Positions 1 to 8,202 of a stretch of DNA of 36,950 bases are shown piece by piece. The notes under the pieces were generated by a model. The model worked only from the letters and a program-made list of their open reading frames with translations. It was not told the DNA's origin and did no database searches. The position numbers and the translations under genes are program-made. Source of the stretch: an uncultured Chloroflexales bacterium (GTDB taxonomy: Bacteria > Chloroflexota > Chloroflexia > Chloroflexales > Chloroflexaceae); contig CALCJV010000116.1 of NCBI GenBank assembly GCA_937967405.1, forward strand, positions 1 to 36,950. The letters run 5' to 3'. Position 1 is the stretch's first letter. Each line of letters begins with the position of its first letter.

Positions 1-2547
1 CTAGCCGAGCTGCACCCTCCGCAGGCGCAGCGAATTGGTGACGACCAACACTGAACTGAAGGCCATTGCCCCTGCCGCATAGATCGGGCTGAGTTGCCAG
101 CCGAGCAAAGGGTAGAACACCCCCGCCGCCAAAGGAATGCCGATGACGTTGTAGAGAAAAGCCCAGAACAAGTTCCAGCGGATCGTCTGGATGGTGCGCT
201 GGCTCAGGCGGATCGCCTGCGGCACACGCCGCAGATCGCCATGCAGCAGCGTAATATCGGCGGTCTCCATCGCCACATCTGTGCCCGTACCCATTGCCAT
301 ACCCACATCGGCTTGCGCGAGTGCGGGAGCATCGTTGATCCCATCGCCCACCATCGCCACTACGTGCCCGTCGCCCTGCAAGCGGCGCACCTCAGCGGCC
401 TTGTCCTGCGGCAGCACCTCAGCCCGCACCGCCGTAATGTTGACCTGCGCGGCAATCGCCTGTGCCGTGCGCTGATTGTCGCCGGTCAGCATCACCGGCG
501 TAAGGCCCATCTGCTGCAAGCTCGCAACCGCCGCCGCCGATGTGGGCTTGACCGTATCAGCTACAGCAATTACCCCTATCACCACCCCATCGCTGGCGAC
601 GAGCATCGCCGTTTTGCCATCGCCTTGCAGCTGCGCCACCGTATCCACAGCCGCAGCCGGCACGCTGACCTGATGCATTGCCAGCAGGCGGGCACTGCCC
701 ACCAACACCTGCTGCCCATCCAGCATCGCCACGATGCCGTGCCCCACCACCGCCTGAAACTGCTGCGCGGCTCGCAGGACCAGCCCGCGCTCACGCGCTG
801 CCTGCACGATAGCCGCCCCAAGCGGGTGTTCGCTGCCCTGCTCAGCACTCGCCGCAAGCCGGAGTAGCTCGTGTTCGGCGGCGGTGGCATCGCCTGTGCC
901 ATTGACGAAGGTTAGCACATCAGCCGCCGCAGCGTGCGTAGCACTGGCAACGGGCACGCCTAAGGCAACCACATCCGTGACCACCGGCTTGCCCACTGTG
1001 AGGGTGCCGGTTTTATCCAGCACCACCGTCGTAATGTTGCCCGCCCGCTCAAGGCTCTCGGCATTCTTGATCAAGATGCCGTGGACCGCACCCGTGCCCG
1101 TGCCCACCATAATCGCCGTCGGAGTGGCCAAGCCGAGCGCACACGGGCAGGCAATCACCAGCACCGCGACAGCAAAGAGCATGGCTTGGGTGAAGCCCAC
1201 CTGCCCAATCATGAGCCAGCCGAAGAAGGTCAGCACCGCAATCCCAATCACCACTGGCACAAACACACTCGCCACCTGATCCACGAGGCGTTGCACAGGC
1301 GCACGGCTCCCTTGCGCCGCCTGCACCATGCGGATGATCTGGGCCAGTGCCGTATCATTGCCGACGCGGGTTGCCCGCATCTGGAAACTGCCGGTGGTGT
1401 TCAGCGTGGCTCCTAGCAGGCTATCGCCCGGCTGCTTCACAACAGGCAGGCTCTCCCCCGTAAGCATGCTCTCGTCAATCGCCGATTGGCCACTTATCAG
1501 CACGCCATCTACCGGAACCTTCGCACCGGGGCGCACCACCAGCAGATCACCCACCCGCACCTGTGCCACCGGAAGCTCCTGCGCTTGGCCCGCTCGGATC
1601 ACCCACGCTGTGGCTGGTTGTAGCTCCATCAGGGCGCGAATCGCCGCCCCAGTCTGGCTCTTCGCACGGGCTTCAAGATACTTGCCCACAAGGATCAGCG
1701 TGATAATGACCGCCGCCGTCTCAAAGTAGACGTGGCCCGGCAAGCCGCCCAGCATCAGCGCAATGCTGTAGAAGTAGGCGGCGGATGATCCCAGCGCAAT
1801 CAGCGTATCCATATTGGCGGTGCGATGTTGCAAGGCTTTCCATGCATGCACGTAGAAATCGCGCCCGCAGTAGAATTGCACTGGTGTAGCCAGCAGCAGG
1901 AACAGCCAATTGAGCAGATCGGCATTGGCCGGGAGGTGCTGCCCCATGCCTGCGTGCGCGGCAGCATCGCTGATCAGGATCGGCGTGATCAGCCCGAAGT
2001 CGCGGGCCATCGAGAGGCCGAAGAGGGGGACACTGAACCCAAGCGCAACAAGCAGCTTGCGCTGCTTCAGGTGCAGCTCGTGCTCGCGTGCGGTCGCTTC
2101 CGCATCCGCACCAGAGCCGTCCACTTCAGGGGTAATCACACCGTAGCCGGCCTGCACAATCGCCGCTGCAAGTGCGGCGGCATCGGTAGTGGCGGGGGTG
2201 TAGCGGATGGTTGCCCGTTCGCTGGCAAGGTTGACCCTCGCGTCGAGCACACCGGACACCTTCGTAAGGGCTTGCTCCACCCGCCGCGAACAGCTCGCGC
2301 AGGTCATGCCCGTCACCGCCAATTCGATCTGGTCGGTAATCACGCCATAGCCGGCCTGCTCAATCGTCTCACGCAGCTGCTCTGACGAGACCTGCGCCGG
2401 ATCGAACTGCACGGCAGCTTGCTCATTCGCAAGATTGACCTGTGCCGTGGCCACACCCGGCAGCTTGGTAAGGGCTTGCTCCACCCGCCGCGAACAGGTG
2501 GCGCAGGTCATGCCCGTAACGCTAAATTGAATGGCTTGCTCAGCCAT
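1..2547 (-). CDS. copA: Copper-exporting P1B-type ATPase (CopA), two N-terminal metal-binding domains
   Basis: Inner-membrane pump that uses ATP to export Cu(I). The 848 residues carry two heavy-metal-associated domains with GMTCxxC motifs (Cys15/18 and Cys83/86). After these come the membrane segments, the actuator TGES (363-366), the metal-site CPC (467-469) in the sixth helix, the phosphorylated DKTGT (Asp511), the HP locus (574-575) and GDGIND (734-739). All catalytic motifs are intact and the length is usual for a two-HMA CopA. The stop codon is the first three bases of the window, so the gene is complete. The ATG at 2547 is preceded by a GGGAG ribosome site. It lies 135 nt downstream of csoR on the same strand and is probably co-transcribed and copper-induced. 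An Ala-rich stretch (about 530-558) lengthens the nucleotide-binding domain. CPC and context favour copper; silver could also be carried. Confidence 0.97.
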   Translation of the reverse strand: MAEQAIQFSVTGMTCATCSRRVEQALTKLPGVATAQVNLANEQAAVQFDPAQVSSEQLRETIEQAGYGVITDQIELAVTGMTCASCSRRVEQALTKVSGVLDARVNLASERATIRYTPATTDAAALAAAIVQAGYGVITPEVDGSGADAEATAREHELHLKQRKLLVALGFSVPLFGLSMARDFGLITPILISDAAAHAGMGQHLPANADLLNWLFLLLATPVQFYCGRDFYVHAWKALQHRTANMDTLIALGSSAAYFYSIALMLGGLPGHVYFETAAVIITLILVGKYLEARAKSQTGAAIRALMELQPATAWVIRAGQAQELPVAQVRVGDLLVVRPGAKVPVDGVLISGQSAIDESMLTGESLPVVKQPGDSLLGATLNTTGSFQMRATRVGNDTALAQIIRMVQAAQGSRAPVQRLVDQVASVFVPVVIGIAVLTFFGWLMIGQVGFTQAMLFAVAVLVIACPCALGLATPTAIMVGTGTGAVHGILIKNAESLERAGNITTVVLDKTGTLTVGKPVVTDVVALGVPVASATHAAAADVLTFVNGTGDATAAEHELLRLAASAEQGSEHPLGAAIVQAARERGLVLRAAQQFQAVVGHGIVAMLDGQQVLVGSARLLAMHQVSVPAAAVDTVAQLQGDGKTAMLVASDGVVIGVIAVADTVKPTSAAAVASLQQMGLTPVMLTGDNQRTAQAIAAQVNITAVRAEVLPQDKAAEVRRLQGDGHVVAMVGDGINDAPALAQADVGMAMGTGTDVAMETADITLLHGDLRRVPQAIRLSQRTIQTIRWNLFWAFLYNVIGIPLAAGVFYPLLGWQLSPIYAAGAMAFSSVLVVTNSLRLRRVQLG

Positions 2548-2573
2548 AATGATTGCTCCCGCTCATCGCTGTG

Positions 2574-2692
2574 CCAGTGTAGCCTTAGGCTTGCACTGGG
2601 GGCTGGTTTCGTTCGTGTTCTGCGTGCCCCTTTGGTTGGGCTTGCCGCGCACCCTGCCACCCGCACCCGCGCACCTACGCCACTAGGTGCGC
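2574..2692 (-). promoter_or_regulatory. Two hairpins in the csoR-copA gap (possible attenuator)
   Basis: Two inverted repeats sit between csoR and copA. At 2669-2692 GCGCACCT and AGGTGCGC form a perfect 8-bp stem with an 8-nt loop that includes the csoR stop codon. At 2574-2599 CCAGTG/CACTGG encloses AGCC/GGCT, giving an interrupted 10-bp stem 27 nt before the copA ATG. Neither is followed by a T-run on the minus strand. They may stabilise or process the transcript or reduce read-through into copA. The structures are seen; the function is inferred. Confidence 0.4.
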
Positions 2693-2991
2693 TTCGTCGC
2701 ATCAAACACCTGCATCAGCTCGTGCAGCACGCGCTCCCGTTCGGCATCAGCATCACTCCGCAGAGCCGCTGTGACACACGTATTCAGGTGGTCCTCCAGC
2801 ATCAGGCTATCGAGCCGGTGCAACGCCCGTTGGATGGCCCGCGTCTGCTTAAGAATGTCCATGCAGTAGACATCCTCAGCGACCATGCGCTGCACGCCGC
2901 GAATATGCCCCTCGATGGTACGCAGGCGGGCGATGAGTTGTTGTTTGTGTTCACTATCCACAGGAGCTGCTTTCTGTTGGCTTAGCAACAT
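2683..2991 (-). CDS. csoR: CsoR-family copper-sensing repressor
   Basis: Cytoplasmic repressor that releases DNA when Cu(I) binds. The 102-residue protein has the all-helical CsoR/RcnR fold sequence, with the family start near LIARLRTIEGHIRGVQRM. It has a Cys43-His68-Cys72 triad with spacing of 25 and 4 residues, the same as the Cu(I) ligands of characterised CsoR proteins; this favours copper over the nickel/cobalt or formaldehyde sensors of the family. The ATG at 2991 fixes the start. The stretch before it is GGGATA, a weak ribosome site that abuts the operator-like repeat. It lies upstream of copA on the same strand, so it probably represses both genes, including its own. Confidence 0.93.
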   Translation of the reverse strand: MLLSQQKAAPVDSEHKQQLIARLRTIEGHIRGVQRMVAEDVYCMDILKQTRAIQRALHRLDSLMLEDHLNTCVTAALRSDADAERERVLHELMQVFDATKRT

Positions 2992-2997
2992 TATCCC

Positions 2998-3016
2998 TAC
3001 CCATAGGGGGTGGGTA
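2998..3016 (-). promoter_or_regulatory. Probable CsoR operator
   Basis: TACCCA and TGGGTA form a 6-bp inverted repeat around a 7-nt G-rich centre. A second, nested CCCTA/TAGGG repeat lies at 2995-3008. A TACCC arm with a GC-rich core resembles described CsoR operators. It lies between the predicted transcription start (near 3026) and the csoR ATG, 6 nt from the start codon, a position suited to blocking transcription. Confidence 0.65.
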
Positions 3017-3032
3017 TATCTTGGTTGTATCT

Positions 3033-3062
3033 ATTGTAACCAAGGCACGTGGTGAGTGTCAA
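3033..3062 (-). promoter_or_regulatory. csoR-copA promoter (TTGACA-18-TACAAT)
   Basis: On the minus strand the -35 box TTGACA (3057-3062) matches consensus exactly and TACAAT (3033-3038) matches five of six bases, with an 18-bp spacer. Transcription would begin near 3026, giving a leader of about 35 nt that contains the CsoR-like operator. A separate inverted repeat, TTGGTT/AACCAA with an 11-nt centre (3021-3043), covers the -10 box and may bind another regulator. Confidence 0.65.
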
Positions 3063-3128
3063 GGGCAGGTGAGTTCACCCAACCCCGCCGCGCTGTTGCA
3101 TGCCTGCCGCCGGATCGAAGATATATGG

Positions 3129-3134
3129 TACACT
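3129..3134 (+). promoter_or_regulatory. Candidate extended -10 box for the YciI-like gene
   Basis: TGG followed by TACACT resembles an extended -10 element 39 nt before the ATG at 3173. I see no convincing -35 box, so this is weak. Confidence 0.25.
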
Positions 3135-3172
3135 GACGCAGGATACGAAACACATGCCCACACGGGGGACGT

Positions 3173-3472
3173 ATGAAACATTTTATCATTGAGGTAACCT
3201 ACACCATTCCAGCCGAGCAGTTTGGCAGCCTGACGGACGAGCATCGAGCTTTTCTCGATCAGGGCTTGCAACAGGGCATCCTGCTCTGTGCGGGACCGCA
3301 ACTGCCCCGCACGGGCGGCATAATTGTGGCCCGCGCCGAGTCGCTGGAAGCTCTGCACACCTTCTTTGCCAATGATCCGTATGTGCTGCGCCAAGCCGCC
3401 ACCTATCGCTATATCGAGTTCAATCCAGTTAAGCGGCAGGCGTGGCTGGAGGATTGGGTCGCGGGAGCTTAA
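3173..3472 (+). CDS. YciI-like (YCII-related) domain protein
   Basis: Small cytoplasmic protein of 99 residues that fits the YCII-related ferredoxin-like alpha/beta fold along its whole length. It starts with MKHFIIEVTYTIP, has an EHRAFLDQG helix, and later has the FFANDPYVLRQAATYRYIEF segment with the conserved DPY. The family is common, and a His/Asp pair has been proposed as an active site, but the reaction is unknown for most members. The ATG at 3173 follows a GGGGG ribosome site. The next gene begins 28 nt after the stop, so the two may share a transcript, although no functional link is evident. Confidence 0.8.
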   Translation: MKHFIIEVTYTIPAEQFGSLTDEHRAFLDQGLQQGILLCAGPQLPRTGGIIVARAESLEALHTFFANDPYVLRQAATYRYIEFNPVKRQAWLEDWVAGA

Positions 3473-3499
3473 CCCGGCAACGAGGCAACCCAACACCAA

Positions 3500-4201
3500 A
3501 TGACAGCCGTACCAGAGACCGATCTGCTCACCTTCCAGAGCGAAGTCGAAGCGATCCTGCGCCCCCTGCACATGCGCCGCGAAGCACCCGGCGCAGCGGT
3601 GCGAGCGCAAGGCATCCAGTTCGCTTGCCTTGGCCCGATTATCTTCGTTGGGGTTGCATTTTTATTGTTGTTTGGTGTGTTTCCTGTCTTGCAAATGTTC
3701 ATCAATCAAGGTAGTGGCGTTTTTGCGGTATTCATACTATCGGGTGGATTGTTCCTGCTCGCCCGCTGGCTGGGCAAGCTCAATCAACAGCAGCAACACG
3801 GGCGGGTGGAGCAATATATGCACATGCTTGATGAACTGATTCAGCTCGAACCAGATAACCCGATCTGGCAAACCGAACGCATGGCCCTTGCTGCCCAAAG
3901 CCGCTTGAGCGTTCCAGAGCAAGAGCGCATCCGTAATCTGTGGGAGCAGACGACTGCCCAGCACGCCGCCGCGCTGCTAGAACGCACTGACGTGCTGGCG
4001 TGTATCTGTCCCGTGCTGTTGCATAAAGACGGTGATGTGTTTGCGTCTGCGCGGCGGATTGCGGGTGCACTGCACCGCAGCGTCACCGACGGTCAACTCG
4101 CGGCGGTATTGACCCCGATTGTTGTGGCGCATATGGCTTTATTGATTGACCAGCGCGGTATTGCCCAAGTCTGTGCTACGCATATAGAGCACGTAGATTA
4201 A
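3500..4201 (+). CDS. Membrane protein of unknown function with two transmembrane helices
   Basis: I do not recognise this family. The 233-residue product has a polar N-terminal segment of about 40 residues, two adjacent hydrophobic helices (about 41-65 and 72-89) and a mainly helical hydrophilic C-terminal part of about 140 residues. The Gln-rich QQQQH starts that part, and LDELIQLEPDNPIWQ suggests a TPR-like or other helical repeat. Both termini should lie on the same side of the membrane. The bases around 3650-3740 are visibly more AT-rich than the rest, which fits codons for hydrophobic residues. The stop at 4199-4201 lies 3 nt before the first possible start of the beta-helix gene, so translation may be coupled. 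Confidence 0.75.
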   Translation: MTAVPETDLLTFQSEVEAILRPLHMRREAPGAAVRAQGIQFACLGPIIFVGVAFLLLFGVFPVLQMFINQGSGVFAVFILSGGLFLLARWLGKLNQQQQHGRVEQYMHMLDELIQLEPDNPIWQTERMALAAQSRLSVPEQERIRNLWEQTTAQHAAALLERTDVLACICPVLLHKDGDVFASARRIAGALHRSVTDGQLAAVLTPIVVAHMALLIDQRGIAQVCATHIEHVD

Positions 4202-4204
4202 GGG

Positions 4205-7200
4205 ATGGTGCGGATGAAAAGGAGAACTAGTGTGAACGGGAAGAATGTACTGGGCTGGGTACTTGGCAGTATCGTAGCGATCCTGTTGGTGGTGGGGGGC
4301 GGGGCAACCGCCACCGTGCAAGCAACGGCTAGCCCGCCCGCGCTGGAACTGGCGCGAGTACCATCGGCGGCGATCCATCGGGCGGCCAACGTGTCGCTTG
4401 CGGGCGGCAGCCTGCACCTCGCAGACGCAACCCCGCGTAGCCTTGTCGCAGGCGATCTGACCAACACTGGGCGCACCGCATTGATCGCAGGCTATGCTAC
4501 TCCTACGGGTGGCGCACTCGGCATCTGGCACGCTCGGGCATCCGGCGATTTCATCGCCCCCACCCAACTGCTGCCACTCTCGACTGTGCCCGATTTCTTG
4601 ACGCTTGCCGATGTAAACCACGACGGCTGGCTGGATTTGGTACTGGCAACCCAGCACCACCCCGAACTGCACTGGCTACCCGGCTCGGCAGCAGGCTTCG
4701 GGGCCACCCACGTTGTCCCCCTAGCGGCTGGCGTAACTGCCCTGTATAGTGCTGATTGGCAAAAGCCAGACGGCAACCGGGATCTGTTTGTGGGCATCGC
4801 CGATACTGCTGGGCAGCACGCCGAACTGCTGCTCTTTGCCCATCCGCAGCGAGCCTTCGCCACACCGCCGCATACGCTTGCGCTGCCCGCGCCAGTGGTG
4901 GCATTCGCGGCCGGTGCATTTACTGCCCCGCAGCACACCGATCTGGCGATTGCCGCTGGGCGCGAATTGTTGCTGCTCCGTGCGCTCGATGCCCCTCTGC
5001 AACGGCTCTACCTGCACACCACGCCAACCGCGCTCGCGGTGGGGAGCTTTCTCAGCGCGGGCGGCTATGATCTGGCGATTGCTGGCAGTGACCAAACCTT
5101 GCGCCTGCTTGATCCGCGCACAGGGAAGCAGCAGGTGTATGCCACACCCGCTGCAATCACAGCCCTGCAACGGGTACGGCTATCGGGCTTGGCGCACGAC
5201 GAGCTGCTGCTGCACACTCCTGAGCAAGCAGAGGTGCTGCTAACCAATCGGGCTACCCCCGCTCTTGCTGCAACGGGCATGGCCCTGCCTGCGGCCAGCC
5301 CCGCATCGCTCGCGCTCCACCTCAACCACGATGCCCTGAGTGATCTGGTTTGGCTTGATCCGGAGACCCGCTTGCCGCACATGCAGCAGAGCCGCCCAGC
5401 TCGTACATTCACCGTCAATGTCGCCGAAGATCAAGACAACGGCAGCTGTACCGCAGTGGCGTGCAGCCTACGTGATGCGATTAACGCTGCCAACCGCACC
5501 ACCGGCATGGCCACAATTGCGTTTAATCTAGAGCCAACTGCCACCCGCCTTGTCCTTACCAGCACCCTGCCCCTGATTACGCAGCCGGTGCTGATAGATG
5601 GCACGACTCAGCCGGGCTACACCGACGTGCCCGTGATCGAATTGGATGGGAGCAACATCACCCGCAACTCGCGCCGCGAAGCGACCCAGCATGCATTGGT
5701 GCTTGCGACCTCAGGCAGCAGTGTGCGCGGCTTGCGGATCACGGGCTTTCCGGGCAGTGCGCTGGTGGTGCAGGGCGGCGATACGATCATTCAAGGCTGC
5801 GAGATTGGGCTAGCTGCCGATGGCATCCAGCCTGCGGGCAATCTTGGCGACGGTATTCTGATTGAGAATGCCCCGCGTACCGTGATTGGTGGCACTGCCC
5901 CAGAGCAACGCAACGTAATTGCCTTCCAGCGTGGCGCAGGCATTCGGTTGCAGGGGAACGGCACAAGCGCAACCCAGATCATTGGCAACCGGATCGGCAC
6001 GCGCCGCATCGCCCGTACCCTAGCCAACATTGGCGTAGTTTCCAGCCAGAGCAATGCACAGGGCGGTATCTACAGCGATGATGCACCTGCAACTCAGATT
6101 GGCGGGACAGCGGCCGGTGCAGGCAATATCATCAGTGGCAATGGTACAGCCGGCATCATCCTGTTCCGCAATGGCACGGCTGGCACACTGGTGCAAGGCA
6201 ACTTGATCGGCACCGATCAGGATGGCGGCGCAGCTCTCGCCAATGGGGGCACCGGCATCATTCTCGACAACGTGGACGACGTGCTAATTGGCGGCACTGA
6301 TCCCAATGCGGGCAACGTAATCTCCGGCAACGTTGCGCTCGGCATCATCGCTGAAAACAACGCTAGCCGGATCACCATTACAGGCAACCTGATCGGCACT
6401 GACCGCACAGGCACGATTGCCCTCGGCAACCAGCAGGGCGGGCTGCGCCTGCGCGATGTCCGCGACTGTGTGATTGGTGGGGCGGAACCGGAAGCCCGCA
6501 ACCTGATCTCGGGCAACGGCGGGATTGGGCTAGCCCTGACAGGCAGTAGTGCCACCCGCAACGTCATTCAAGGCAACTACATCGGGCTTGACCGAGATGG
6601 CGAGCTTGCGCTCGGCAATAGCGATGCAGGCATATTGATCGAGTCCTCGAACAACCTGATCGGTGGTACAAGCGCAGGTGAGCGCAATGTCATTTCCGGT
6701 AATCGCACGACTGGGCTGCGAATTCGCACCGGAGCCGCCGCCAGCAATATTGTGCAGGGCAACTACATCGGCACCGATCAGACTGGGCAGCAGATCTTGG
6801 GCAATGGCGAAGATGGCGTGTTGCTCTTTAATGCCCCGCGCAATGTAATCGGCGGCACGGAACCAAACGCAGGCAACGTGATCGCAGGCAACCAACGACA
6901 CGGTATTGTTATTCAAGGTGATCAGGCTCCCGGCAACACGGTGCAGGGCAACTACATCGGCACCAACTCCAACGAGAGTGCCAGCCTGAGCAATGGGCGT
7001 AGTGGCATTGTCCTGATTGACTCCAGCGGCGTGCGGATCGGCGGGCGCGGTGCAGGCGAAGCGAACATTATTGTTGGGCATCGTGAGAATGGCATCTTCA
7101 GCACGCTCAGCAATGCCGAACTCAACAGCAACATCCTGCGCGACAATACGACTGCCGTGCGAATACAAGGTGGGCAGGTATTGGCGTTGGGGAACGTGAT

Positions 7201-8056
7201 TGAGAACAATGCCAGCGTGTTTGTGCTGAATCGCGGCGATCTGCGGGCCGCCCTAAACCAGATCACCGGCTACGAGCGGGCCCTCGAACGGAGTACTGGG
7301 ACATTCGTTGGCGACTACAACTGGTGGGGGCGGGGCACTGGCGCAAGCCCAGCTGGGCTATCTGTTGAAACGTGGAACCGTCGCCTAATGGCCGTGCCAA
7401 CGGAGTGGAACGCTGCCGCTGAGCAGGTCACGCTCGGCGATGCAGCATTGCGCGGCACATCGGGCACGGCTGTGATTGTGCGCTATGAGCGCACAACATT
7501 TGACATGCCCGTGCAAGAGCAAGAGCAACCGTTTTCGGCTCAGCTCTGCTCCGATTACTACACTATGTTTACGATAGATGGCGGCGGGCTGTGGGAAGTC
7601 CGCATCCCGGTGGATGCCACCCCTGATTGTCAACGGGTGCTGGAGCAGCAAAAACTCTTCCGCGCCCTGTCGGTGCAGCCCTGCCGCAGCATGCTTGCCG
7701 ATCCCGATTGTTGGGAGCAACTCCCGCCCAGCAATCGCCCTAATATCAGCCTCACCAGCGAAGAGCAGCAGTTGGTGCTGCGTGGCTTGCAAACTCCCGA
7801 TCTTGAAGCGATTGCGTACATGGCGGCGAATGTGTCTGACCCGATTCCGGTGAGACTGATTGGAGCTGGAGTACTAGCGGTGCTGCTCTTATTCGGCGGT
7901 GGTGGCTACATGTGGTATCGGCGCACCAAAGCCCAACGTGATCTGGCAGCGTCCCCGCCCCCAAGCGATGCACCCGACGCGCCGCCCGCCGCACCCAGCG
8001 ATGAACCCACCTCAGCGGCCCCCGCCGCGCCGCCCGCCGCACCGCCGAGTGGCTAG
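4205..8056 (+). CDS. Large secreted, membrane-anchored beta-helix surface protein
   Basis: An extracytoplasmic protein of up to 1283 residues. It begins with a signal sequence (hydrophobic run about 16-35). An N-terminal region of about 370 residues resembles FG-GAP/VCBS-type propeller repeats (for example LTLADVNHDGWLDLVLA). Next is a CSLRDAINAAN motif, seen at the start of many bacterial beta-helix adhesins. About seven right-handed parallel beta-helix repeats of 62-63 residues follow (IGGT..NVISGN...NYIGTD). A Cys-containing domain (CSDYY, CQRV, CRSM, CWEQ) leads to a C-terminal membrane helix, a WYRRTK stop-transfer sequence and a Pro/Ala-rich cytoplasmic tail. The role is probably surface adhesion or polysaccharide contact; no catalytic motif was identified. 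The coordinates give the longest frame. ATG 4214 and GTG 4232 are alternatives, and GTG 4232 has the best ribosome site. Confidence 0.88.
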   Translation: MVRMKRRTSVNGKNVLGWVLGSIVAILLVVGGGATATVQATASPPALELARVPSAAIHRAANVSLAGGSLHLADATPRSLVAGDLTNTGRTALIAGYATPTGGALGIWHARASGDFIAPTQLLPLSTVPDFLTLADVNHDGWLDLVLATQHHPELHWLPGSAAGFGATHVVPLAAGVTALYSADWQKPDGNRDLFVGIADTAGQHAELLLFAHPQRAFATPPHTLALPAPVVAFAAGAFTAPQHTDLAIAAGRELLLLRALDAPLQRLYLHTTPTALAVGSFLSAGGYDLAIAGSDQTLRLLDPRTGKQQVYATPAAITALQRVRLSGLAHDELLLHTPEQAEVLLTNRATPALAATGMALPAASPASLALHLNHDALSDLVWLDPETRLPHMQQSRPARTFTVNVAEDQDNGSCTAVACSLRDAINAANRTTGMATIAFNLEPTATRLVLTSTLPLITQPVLIDGTTQPGYTDVPVIELDGSNITRNSRREATQHALVLATSGSSVRGLRITGFPGSALVVQGGDTIIQGCEIGLAADGIQPAGNLGDGILIENAPRTVIGGTAPEQRNVIAFQRGAGIRLQGNGTSATQIIGNRIGTRRIARTLANIGVVSSQSNAQGGIYSDDAPATQIGGTAAGAGNIISGNGTAGIILFRNGTAGTLVQGNLIGTDQDGGAALANGGTGIILDNVDDVLIGGTDPNAGNVISGNVALGIIAENNASRITITGNLIGTDRTGTIALGNQQGGLRLRDVRDCVIGGAEPEARNLISGNGGIGLALTGSSATRNVIQGNYIGLDRDGELALGNSDAGILIESSNNLIGGTSAGERNVISGNRTTGLRIRTGAAASNIVQGNYIGTDQTGQQILGNGEDGVLLFNAPRNVIGGTEPNAGNVIAGNQRHGIVIQGDQAPGNTVQGNYIGTNSNESASLSNGRSGIVLIDSSGVRIGGRGAGEANIIVGHRENGIFSTLSNAELNSNILRDNTTAVRIQGGQVLALGNVIENNASVFVLNRGDLRAALNQITGYERALERSTGTFVGDYNWWGRGTGASPAGLSVETWNRRLMAVPTEWNAAAEQVTLGDAALRGTSGTAVIVRYERTTFDMPVQEQEQPFSAQLCSDYYTMFTIDGGGLWEVRIPVDATPDCQRVLEQQKLFRALSVQPCRSMLADPDCWEQLPPSNRPNISLTSEEQQLVLRGLQTPDLEAIAYMAANVSDPIPVRLIGAGVLAVLLLFGGGGYMWYRRTKAQRDLAASPPPSDAPDAPPAAPSDEPTSAAPAAPPAAPPSG
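4217..4234 (+). promoter_or_regulatory. Strong ribosome site pointing to a GTG start at 4232
   Basis: AAAAGGAG (4217-4224) lies 7 nt before an in-frame GTG at 4232-4234. The ATG at 4205 has AAGGG directly against it, too close for good pairing. The ATG at 4214 has AGGG about 10 nt upstream. Starting at 4232 still leaves a complete signal peptide. I favour the GTG but cannot decide from sequence alone. Confidence 0.45.
5881..7222 (+). repeat. Tandem 186-189 bp repeats encoding beta-helix coils
   Basis: Within the surface-protein gene, copies starting with an IGG codon run recur near 5884, 6098, 6287, 6473, 6659, 6848 and 7037. After the first, longer interval the spacings are 189, 186, 186, 189 and 189 bp, so the unit is 62-63 codons. 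Each unit reads IGGT, NVISGN, GN.IGTD and GI.L. The copies have diverged at DNA level, which argues for an old duplication kept by selection on the protein. Confidence 0.85.
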
Positions 8057-8070
8057 CTCATCGCCGCACC

Positions 8071-8109
8071 TACACGCTCTGCGGATCTTTCCATGCCGCA
8101 GAGCGTGTA
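8071..8109 (+). terminator. Perfect 14-bp hairpin after the beta-helix gene
   Basis: TACACGCTCTGCGG and CCGCAGAGCGTGTA pair without mismatch around an 11-nt loop, starting 15 nt after the stop codon at 8056. There is no T-run after it, so it may end transcription weakly, with Rho, or protect the 3' end. Its 3' arm overlaps a possible -10 box of the next gene. Confidence 0.65.
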
Positions 8110-8113
8110 CAAT
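8102..8113 (+). promoter_or_regulatory. Candidate -10 region for the phosphohexomutase gene
   Basis: AGCGTGTACAAT contains a TACAAT -10-like box about 90 nt before the ATG. It differs at one base from AGCGTGTATAAT at 15964-15975, which precedes another operon in this window. No clear -35 box is seen. Confidence 0.3.
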
Positions 8114-8202
8114 ATCCCTGAGGGCATGCTTTACGAGCAACGCAGGCTGATCGTGAGTGATATGAATCGACTCAAGCAGTGTAGCCAAGAGGAGTAACAA
8201 CA

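Noticed and set aside
6530..7168. Minus-strand 212-codon frame opposite the beta-helix repeats
   Set aside because: Its repetitive composition simply mirrors the coding repeats on the other strand.
5881..7222. Periodic repeats as a CRISPR array
   Set aside because: Units are 186-189 bp, in frame, diverged at DNA level and encode a beta-helix; no short identical repeats or cas genes.
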